Below, piece after piece: positions 55,944 through 62,208 of a stretch of DNA of 64,000 nucleotides. How positions within the stretch are numbered: position 1 is the first letter of the stretch; each line of letters begins with the position of its first letter. The notes beneath the pieces are model-generated. The model was not told the origin of the DNA and did no database searches. It worked only from the letters and a program-made list of their open reading frames with translations. A program made the translations under genes and the position numbers. Origin of the DNA: Paracoccus sigandri (GTDB lineage: Bacteria; Pseudomonadota; Alphaproteobacteria; Rhodobacterales; Rhodobacteraceae); the NCBI RefSeq assembly GCF_003709565.1, contig NZ_QNRC01000004.1, positions 62,001-126,000 on the forward strand. Direction: 5' to 3'.

Positions 55944-57608
55944 ATGCCGACGCGCCGCCGCTTCGTGACGCTTGCCCTGGGGACGACGGCGCTGTCGCTG
56001 TCGGGCTGCGGGATTTCGGGGGTGATCCGGCCGGGGCCGCCGGTGCGGCTGCCGGGGATCGGCATCGACGCGCATATGCATCTGTTCAACGGCACCGACG
56101 TGCCGGTGATCGGCTGGCTGACGCAGGTGGATTTCACCGCCGAGGGCGGCGGCTCGGTGCCGGAACTGACCAAGTCGCCCCTGGTGCGGATGCTGGTTTC
56201 CTTCATGGTCAGCCTGACGCCGACCGCGGGGGATGAACTGGCCCGGCTGCCCGGCAGCCTGCCCCGGCCCAGCCCGCAGCAGATGGAGGAGGAGGGCAAG
56301 GAACGACTGGCCGGTTTCCTTGCCGCCTATCAGGCCCAGACCCAGCCCGATCCGGCCTCTGATGCCTTGCGCACGGCCCCGCCGCCCGATCCGCAGCTGG
56401 CCGAGGACCGGGCGCTGTTTCAGGCGCTGGCCGATGCGGCGGGGGTGTCGCTGGACGATCCGGCCCCCGCGACCGGCCTGCGCAGCCGCGCGGCGCGCGA
56501 TCCCGAGGCCGAACGCCTGGCCAAGGCGCGCGAACTGGCCGAGGGGCTTTTCGACCCGGCCCGGCAGGCGGGCGATCCGGGCGCGGAATCGCTGGCCGGG
56601 ATGGTCAGATGGGCCGAGATGATGACCCGCGACCGGGCCCGGATCCTGCAGCTTGCCGCCAGCCTCTATGGGCGCGAGGGCGAGGCGCGGATCTTCTGCG
56701 GCCATCTGCTGGACATCGGCATGTGGCTGCGCCCGGCCGAGCGCAAGCAGAGCGACCCGGACCAGCTGATCGACCTTTTCGCGGAACTGTCCCGCCGCCG
56801 CCGCGACGTGCTGCTGCTGAATTTCGTGGGCTTCTGCCCGCTGCGCGCCGCGCTGGAGGGCGAGGCGGTCCATCACCGCGTCCGGCGCGCGATCCTGCAG
56901 CAGGGCTATGCCGGCGTGAAGCTCTATCCGCCGATGGGGTTCCGGCCGATCGGCAATGGCGGCATCAGCTTCGCCCATGCCAGGCGCGCGCCTGCGGGCG
57001 GGGGCGCGGCGATCGACCGGGAACTGCACCGGCTTTACGCCTGGTGCGATGCCAATGACGTGCCGGTCGCGGCCCATGCCTCGGCCAGCATGGGGGCGGG
57101 GCCGGGGACCGCCGCCTATTCGGCGCCCTGGCATTGGGCGGCGGTGCTGCGCCGATACACCGGCCTGCGGGTCAACCTGGCGCATTTCGGCGGCTTTGGC
57201 GGCCATGGCAACCCGCAATGGGAGGTCGAGCTGATCGGGATGCTGGGCAGCTTCCGCAACCTCTATTTCGATACCGGCTTCTGGACCGAGACCATGCAGG
57301 GCGCGCCGGAACGGCCGGGCTCTCTGGCGCTGACGCGGCAGCTTTTCGCGGCCGAGCCGCGCGCGGCCGAGCGGATGCTTTATGGCAGCGACTGGTCGAT
57401 GATCGCGCGCCTGCCCAGCCATCCGCGCTTCCTGCGCGACTTCCTGGATTTCGCGCAGGACCTGACCGGCAGCGAGGCTGGGACCCGCGCCATCATGGGC
57501 GACAATGCGCTGCGCTGGCTGGGGCTGGACCGGCCGGGCGCGCAATCCGCGCGGCTTGGCGCGGCCCATGGCGGCCACCCGGTCTGGCGGCTGATCGCGT
57601 CGGCCTAG
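55944..57608 (+). CDS. Amidohydrolase-family lipoprotein
   Basis: The 554-aa precursor has an Arg-rich Tat-like start (PTRRRFVTLALGTTALSLSGC) with a lipobox Cys. The mature part has an amidohydrolase-2 pattern: DAHMHLFNG near the start, GVKLYPPMGFRP, VAAHASASMG, VNLAHFGGFG and MLYGSDWSMIARLP. An insert of about 170 residues follows the first metal motif (from about VPELTKSPL to about AERLAKARELAEGL). It is a metal-dependent hydrolase of unknown substrate outside the cytoplasm. GGAGGG precedes the ATG at 55944. Confidence 0.85.
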   Translation: MPTRRRFVTLALGTTALSLSGCGISGVIRPGPPVRLPGIGIDAHMHLFNGTDVPVIGWLTQVDFTAEGGGSVPELTKSPLVRMLVSFMVSLTPTAGDELARLPGSLPRPSPQQMEEEGKERLAGFLAAYQAQTQPDPASDALRTAPPPDPQLAEDRALFQALADAAGVSLDDPAPATGLRSRAARDPEAERLAKARELAEGLFDPARQAGDPGAESLAGMVRWAEMMTRDRARILQLAASLYGREGEARIFCGHLLDIGMWLRPAERKQSDPDQLIDLFAELSRRRRDVLLLNFVGFCPLRAALEGEAVHHRVRRAILQQGYAGVKLYPPMGFRPIGNGGISFAHARRAPAGGGAAIDRELHRLYAWCDANDVPVAAHASASMGAGPGTAAYSAPWHWAAVLRRYTGLRVNLAHFGGFGGHGNPQWEVELIGMLGSFRNLYFDTGFWTETMQGAPERPGSLALTRQLFAAEPRAAERMLYGSDWSMIARLPSHPRFLRDFLDFAQDLTGSEAGTRAIMGDNALRWLGLDRPGAQSARLGAAHGGHPVWRLIASA

Positions 57609-58918
57609 CCGCGCAGCATCCGGCGGAAGGCGTGCCAGCTGGCTTTCGGCACCCGGCGCATTGTGGCGTAATCGACATGGACCAGCCCGAAGCGCGGGCC
57701 ATGGCCGAAGGCCCATTCGAAATTGTCCAGAAGCGACCAGTAGAAGAAGCCGCGCAGGTCGACGCCCCGGTCCATCGCCGCCTTCGCGGCCCGCAGGTGA
57801 TCCCCGATGAAGGCGATGCGGTCGGGGTCCCGGCTGGGATCGTCGCCCGCCGCCAGCGCCATGCCGTTCTCGGTCACATAGAGCGGCAGGTCGCCGCAAT
57901 GGTCGTTCTTCAGCCGCAGCAGGAATTCGGTCAGCCCCTCGGGGCGGATCTCCCAGCCCATCTGGGTCTTGGGCAGGGGGCCGGGCCGCGCCTCGGCATG
58001 GGGCCAGGGGCCGGGCGCGTGGCGGTAATGGGCGCGGGTGTAGTAGTTGACGCCCAGCCAGTCCAGCGGCGCGGCGATCGCGGCCATGTCCTGCTGCCAG
58101 CCGGTCGGCAGATGCGGCTCCAGCGCCCGCAACGCGGCTTCGGGATAGCCCTGGCCCATCAGGGCGCGGATGAACCACTGGTTGTAGATCGCATCCTGCA
58201 ACTCAGTGGCGGCGCGGGAGTCGGGGCTGTCCTCGGCCGGGGCGGCGGTCTCGAAATTCAGCACGATGCCCAGGTTTTCCGCCCCCTCGGCGCGCAGCGC
58301 GGCCAGCGCGGTTGCATGGGCCAGAAGCGTGTTGTGCATGGCGTGGCCCGCCGCGCGGATGTCGCGCAGGCCGGGCGCGTGCTGGCCCAGGAAATGCGAC
58401 AGCCAGGCGATGCACCAGGGTTCGTTCAGGGTGGCGGCGCTGGCGATTCGGTCGCCCAGCCGGGCATGGACCACGCGGCAGTAATCCGCGAAATGCGCCG
58501 CGATGTCGCGATTCTGCCAGCCGCCGCGGGTGGCCAGCGCGGCGGGCAGGTCCCAGTGATAGAAGGTCAGGAAGGGCTTCAGCCCGCGTTCCAGCATCCC
58601 GTCCACCAGCCGGTCGTAGAAATCCAGCCCCCGGGCGGCGGCGTTGCGCCCGTCCGGCATGATGCGCGCCCAGGAGGTCGAGAAGCGATAGGCGTCGAAG
58701 CCGGCCTGCTGCACCAGGTCCAGGTCCTCGGGCCAGCGGTGGTAATGGTCGCAGGCGCGGCGGGCGTCGCTGTGATCGGCGATGGTGCCGGGCGTGGCGG
58801 CGAATGTGTCCCAATGCGACGGCCCGGCCGCGCCGAAGCCGGAGCCCTCGATCTGGAAGGCCGAGGTGGCGGCGCCGAAGACGAAATCCTTCGGGAAGTC
58901 GCGGCGGGACGGCAGCAT
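57605..58918 (-). CDS. Beta-glucosidase (glycoside hydrolase family 1)
   Basis: The 437-aa TIM-barrel enzyme has the GH1 signature FVFGAATSAFQIEG, the acid/base E166 in TLNEPW and the nucleophile E350 in YVTENG, plus NYYTR and FFYWSLLDNFEWAFG. It cleaves beta-glucosides or related disaccharides. No signal peptide is seen, so it is cytosolic. GAGGAGG precedes the ATG at 58918. Its end overlaps the convergent amidohydrolase gene by 4 bp. No sugar transporter is adjacent. Confidence 0.93.
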   Translation of the reverse strand: MLPSRRDFPKDFVFGAATSAFQIEGSGFGAAGPSHWDTFAATPGTIADHSDARRACDHYHRWPEDLDLVQQAGFDAYRFSTSWARIMPDGRNAAARGLDFYDRLVDGMLERGLKPFLTFYHWDLPAALATRGGWQNRDIAAHFADYCRVVHARLGDRIASAATLNEPWCIAWLSHFLGQHAPGLRDIRAAGHAMHNTLLAHATALAALRAEGAENLGIVLNFETAAPAEDSPDSRAATELQDAIYNQWFIRALMGQGYPEAALRALEPHLPTGWQQDMAAIAAPLDWLGVNYYTRAHYRHAPGPWPHAEARPGPLPKTQMGWEIRPEGLTEFLLRLKNDHCGDLPLYVTENGMALAAGDDPSRDPDRIAFIGDHLRAAKAAMDRGVDLRGFFYWSLLDNFEWAFGHGPRFGLVHVDYATMRRVPKASWHAFRRMLRG

Positions 58919-59036
58919 GGGATCCTCCTCTGTTTGCGCAAACAACTGCCATGATTTGCCGGGTCGGGGAAGCCTTACCTGTGGGAAAGGGCCCGTGTCA
59001 GTTGCAACTGGCGGCGTGCTGGGGCATGAAGCGGGC

Positions 59037-59471
59037 ATGACCGAGAAGCGTGCGAAACAGCTGGAAGAGGCGCTGCGTGCGGCGGGGGTGCGGGTGACGC
59101 GGCAGCGTGCGGCGCTGCTGCGGGTGCTGGCCGAGAGCGCCGACCATCCCGACGCGGCCGAGCTGCATGCGCGGGCCGAGGCGGCGGGGGCGGGGGTGTC
59201 GCTGGCCACCGTCTATCGCACGCTGACCACGCTGCAGGCGCAGGGGGTGATCGAGAAGCTGGAATTCCAGGGCGAGCCCGCGCGCTGGGAAGCGGCCGAC
59301 CAGCAGCATCACGACCACATGATCGATGTCGAGACCGGCGAGGTGATGGAATTCACCAGCGACCGGATCGAGCGGCTGCAGGCCGAGATCGCGGCCGAGA
59401 TGGGCTATGAGATCGTCCATCACCGGATGGAGCTTTACGTGCGCCGCAGGCGCGGGGGCGTGCCGGGCTAG
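59037..59471 (+). CDS. Fur-family regulator, Mur-like
   Basis: The 144-aa protein has the Fur winged helix (RVTRQRAALLRVLAES, ATVYRTLTTLQAQGVIEKLEF) and the metal motif H91-H92-D93-H94 in QHHDHMIDVETGEV. The structural zinc cysteines of Fur (CxxC) are replaced by DVET, so the protein has no cysteines in that loop. This is the pattern of alphaproteobacterial Mur, a manganese-responsive regulator. The alternative is a general Fur. Its target genes are not next to it. Confidence 0.88.
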   Translation: MTEKRAKQLEEALRAAGVRVTRQRAALLRVLAESADHPDAAELHARAEAAGAGVSLATVYRTLTTLQAQGVIEKLEFQGEPARWEAADQQHHDHMIDVETGEVMEFTSDRIERLQAEIAAEMGYEIVHHRMELYVRRRRGGVPG

Positions 59472-59513
59472 GGGAAGGGGGCGCTGCCCCCGTCGCCTGG
59501 CGGCGACTCCCCC

Positions 59514-59536
59514 GGGATATTTGGGCCAAGATGAAG
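59514..59536 (+). repeat. ATATTTGG-type intergenic motif, copy 2, supplying a start codon
   Basis: GGATATTTGGGCCAAGATGA (59515-59534) is identical over 20 bases to the copy at 27094. It is preceded by a GC-rich stretch with GGGGGCGCTGCCCCC (59477-59491), a self-complementary 15-mer. The ATG inside the motif (59531) is the start of the YigZ-like reading frame. Confidence 0.75.
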
Positions 59537-59923
59537 ATGGCGGAATTGCGGGTTTTCGACAGGATCATTTCCGATCGCGGATCGCGCTATGCGGTGTCGG
59601 GCGCGCCGGCCGCAAGCCGGGCCGAGGTGGCGGCGCTGCTGGCGGGGCTGAAGCGGAACAAGCGCTTTGCGAAGGCCACGCATCATTCCTGGGCGGCGGT
59701 CCTGGGGGGCGAGCCGGTCAAGGAGGACGATGGCGAGAGCGGGGCGGGGGCCTTGATCCTGCAGATGCTGGAGCGCGCGCGGCTGGCCGATCACGTCGTG
59801 GTGGTCACGCGCTGGTATGGCGGCAAGCATCTGGGGGGCGACCGGTTCCGGCATGTCGCCGACGCGGTGCGGCATTACCTGAAGGAGACCGGGCTGGCGG
59901 GCGGCGAGGGGCGCCGGGGCTGA
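59531..59923 (+). CDS. YigZ/IMPACT-family protein
   Basis: The 130-aa protein has the UPF0029/YigZ N-terminal pattern: KATHHSWAAVLGG, EDDGESGAGALILQML, HVVVVTRWYGGKHLGGDRFRHV. Family members may act on translation or RNA; the second YigZ domain (DUF1949) is absent, so this is the short form. The start at 59531 lies inside a repeat motif (MKMAELRVFD); MAELRVFD from 59537 is an alternative. Confidence 0.82.
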   Translation: MKMAELRVFDRIISDRGSRYAVSGAPAASRAEVAALLAGLKRNKRFAKATHHSWAAVLGGEPVKEDDGESGAGALILQMLERARLADHVVVVTRWYGGKHLGGDRFRHVADAVRHYLKETGLAGGEGRRG

Positions 59924-59940
59924 GGATCGGACCGCGGGGC

Positions 59941-60240
59941 AGGCTGGCGTCGGTTGCTGGCTGGCCTTGTCCGGGCGGCGGGTCTCGATGGGCTGGCGGG
60001 CGAAGGCGTGCTGGCGGTTTCGGCTTGCTGGAATGCGCGCGGGCGTCTGGCTGGCTGGCGATCTGGCAGGGCTGGCGACATGCTGGCAGGTTCTGCGGCG
60101 GCTGGCAGGCGATGGCTTGCTGGCGGCACGGGGGCTGGCTGGATCGACATCCTGCTGGCGGGGGTCTTTCCGGACGGCGGGCTGGCGAAGGCTGGCTGGC
60201 GGGTCCGGTATCAGCTTGCTGGCAAGGGGCTGGCTGGCTG
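59941..60240 (+). repeat. Strand-biased GCTGGC hexamer array
   Basis: About nineteen copies of GCTGGC occur in roughly 300 bp, often overlapping or tandem (GCTGGCTGGC), in irregular spacing. I found none in the complementary orientation. All three plus-strand frames are largely open, because the motif contains no stop, but none shows a ribosome-binding site or recognisable domain. It follows the YigZ-like gene and ends before the AT-rich region at 60270. Confidence 0.8.
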
Positions 60241-60382
60241 TCTTGAGGCTGTTTAGGTGATTCGCCGGGCGAGGTCAAGAAACCTGTTTGTTTTCAAATA
60301 GTTGACTGAAATACTCGGGTGTATTGAGATAAGCGTTTTTGTCGGGATTTGGTTGCCGGCCAGACCATGCGAAGGCACCCAC
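60241..60382. other. AT-richer intergenic segment
   Basis: Lower-GC sequence between the hexamer array and the minus-strand terminator. A weak plus-strand promoter-like TTGACT at 60302-60307 is followed 17 bp later by TGAGAT. No gene is supported here. Confidence 0.4.
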
Positions 60383-60407
60383 AAAAAAAGGCCCGTCTTT
60401 GCGGGCC
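60383..60407 (-). terminator. Rho-independent terminator, minus strand
   Basis: On the minus strand GGCCCG-CAAAGA-CGGGCC is followed by seven T residues. This is a clear intrinsic terminator. It lies 93 bp downstream of a 15-codon reading frame and has no recognisable gene after it. Confidence 0.8.
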
Positions 60408-60499
60408 GTTATGACGGATTGTCCGGTTGCTCAGGAGGCGTCGCACCCCGCGCGGCAGGTGGTCGGGCAGCGTGATCGCGTGGCCCTCGCCGAGTTCGA

Positions 60500-60547
60500 T
60501 CAGCATGACCAGCTCCATCGCGGAATGCGGCGTGCGTTTGACGTCAT
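60500..60547 (-). CDS. Possible leader peptide (MTSNARRIPRWSWSC)
   Basis: A 15-codon minus-strand frame with GAGG 6 bases before its ATG encodes a peptide with two Trp codons separated by Ser. With the intrinsic terminator 93 bp further on, the layout resembles an amino-acid attenuator such as trpL. However, no biosynthetic gene follows on this strand, and the pairing alternatives needed for attenuation are not obvious by eye. It could also be a small RNA with a chance frame. Confidence 0.4.
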   Translation of the reverse strand: MTSNARRIPRWSWSC

Positions 60548-60765
60548 AGGTATCCTCTTCGTTAAGGGCGCGTCACGGGGATGAGCCGGATCCTGTCGCC
60601 GGGGGTGACGCCTTTCGCGACACGGCAGGCGGGGGGGAGAATTTCGACCCGAGATCAACGTGAAGTTGTATTTCTCCCGTGATTTTGCGGCATAATGGAC
60701 AAATTCCGGATAACCGTGTGTTGACCGATCGGCAGATTCTTGCGCATCCTCGCGGTTCCGTGACC
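60548..60765. other. Intergenic region upstream of the flippase gene
   Basis: About 220 bp with no supported gene. CATAAT near 60692 could be a -10 element of a plus-strand promoter for the flippase, but no good -35 is spaced properly. The minus-strand promoter for the leader unit should also lie here; I cannot place it. Confidence 0.35.
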
Positions 60766-62172
60766 ATGTTTGGCCCGGAGCGATTCCGGGAGCGGATTGG
60801 AGAGATGGCCGGCCTGTCGATGCGGATTGTGGGGCGACATCTGAACGGGGGCGGGCTGGCCGCGCGCGTGCTGCGCGGCTCGATGGTGACGCTGATCGGT
60901 TTCGGCGGCGGGCAGGCGCTGCGGTTGGTCAGCAACCTGATCCTGACGCGTCTGCTGGTCCCCGAGGCCTTCGGCCTGATGATGCTGGTCACGGTGCTGA
61001 TCATCGGGCTGAAGATGTTTTCCGACATCGGCATCGCGCAATCCATCCTGCGCAGCCCGCGCGGCGACGAGCAGCTGTTTCTGGACACCGCCTGGTCGCT
61101 GGACCTGATCCGGGGCGCGCTGCTGTGGGGGCTGGCCTGCCTGCTGGCGCGGCCGATGGCGGATTTCTACGACATCCCGCAACTGGCCCAGCTGCTGCCG
61201 GTGACGGCACTGGTGCTGCTGATCGGCGGATTCGAGCCGACGCGGGTCGATACCGCCGCGCGGCACATGGAGCTGGGCCGGATCACCGCCTTCGAGCTGG
61301 CCAGCCAGGCCTGCGGCATCCTGGTGATGATCGGGCTGGCGGCGCTGACCGGCTCGGTCTGGGCGCTGGTCGCGGGGCAGATCGTCGCCTCGCTGATCCG
61401 ACTGGGGCTGATGGTCCGGGGCCTGCCGGGGCAGGGCAACCGCTTCCGCATCGACCCGACCGCGCTGCGCGAACTGCTGGGCTTCGGCATCTGGATCTTC
61501 GCCAGCACGGTCGCGGGCTATCTGGCGGCGCAGGGCGACAAGCTGGTCTTGAGCAAGTTCCTGACGCTGGAGATGCTGGGCATCTACAATATCGGCTATT
61601 TCCTGGCGGCCGTGCCGGGGATGCTGGGCGGCGCGCTGGTCGGGCGGCTGATGATCCCGCTCTATCGCGAACGCCCGCCCTCGGCCTCGGCGGCGAATTT
61701 CGCGGCGCTGCGGCGCTTCCGCTTCCTGCTCAGCGGGTCGCTGGTGGGGCTGGGGCTGTTCCTGGCGGTGATCGGGGTCTGGCTGGTCGGGCTGCTCTAT
61801 GATCCGCGCTATGCGGCGGCGGGGCCGGTGCTGGTGCTGTTGTCGCTGGCCTTCCTGCCGCAGCTGATCGTGCAGAGCTATGACCAGATCGCGCTGACCG
61901 TCGGGGCCTCGCGCATGTTCTGCCTGGTCAGCGTCGCGCGGGGCGCGCTGATGCTGGCCTGCGTCGGGGCGGGGGCGGCCTGGCTGGGCCTGAAGGGCGC
62001 GGTCCTGGGGCAGGCGCTGGCCTATCTTCTGTCCTATCCGATCGTGGCGTGGCTGGCCTGGCGCTATGGCGCCTGGGACCCGGTTCACGACGCGATCATG
62101 GGGCTGGTGTCCATTGTTGGTGCGGGATTCGCCCTGTGGCTGCATGCGGCCACGATCGCGGCGCTTCCCTGA
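60766..62172 (+). CDS. Polysaccharide/lipid-linked oligosaccharide flippase-type protein
   Basis: The inner-membrane protein (468 aa from this ATG) has 12 or more predicted helices and the Wzx/MATE-like start VTLIGFGGGQALRLVSNLILTRLLVPEAFGLMMLV, then a repeat-like FASTVAGYLAAQGDKLVLSKFLTLEMLGIYNIGYFLAAV. Such proteins move lipid-linked glycans across the membrane. The start is uncertain: ATGs at 60766 and 60805 are both possible, and reading from 60679 adds polar residues. An NRPS gene begins 36 bp downstream. Confidence 0.85.
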   Translation: MFGPERFRERIGEMAGLSMRIVGRHLNGGGLAARVLRGSMVTLIGFGGGQALRLVSNLILTRLLVPEAFGLMMLVTVLIIGLKMFSDIGIAQSILRSPRGDEQLFLDTAWSLDLIRGALLWGLACLLARPMADFYDIPQLAQLLPVTALVLLIGGFEPTRVDTAARHMELGRITAFELASQACGILVMIGLAALTGSVWALVAGQIVASLIRLGLMVRGLPGQGNRFRIDPTALRELLGFGIWIFASTVAGYLAAQGDKLVLSKFLTLEMLGIYNIGYFLAAVPGMLGGALVGRLMIPLYRERPPSASAANFAALRRFRFLLSGSLVGLGLFLAVIGVWLVGLLYDPRYAAAGPVLVLLSLAFLPQLIVQSYDQIALTVGASRMFCLVSVARGALMLACVGAGAAWLGLKGAVLGQALAYLLSYPIVAWLAWRYGAWDPVHDAIMGLVSIVGAGFALWLHAATIAALP

Positions 62173-62208
62173 TGTTTTGACGGGCGTGGGTTTTTCGAGG
62201 ACGCGACA

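Noticed and set aside
59941..60240. The GCTGGC-rich interval as a protein-coding gene
   Set aside because: All three plus frames are open only because the motif lacks stops; there is no ribosome-binding site, domain or consistent frame usage.
60294..60518. A minus-strand frame MELVMLIELGEGHAITLPDH running through the terminator
   Set aside because: It reads straight through a strong intrinsic terminator and overlaps the better-supported 15-codon frame; no ribosome-binding site precedes it.
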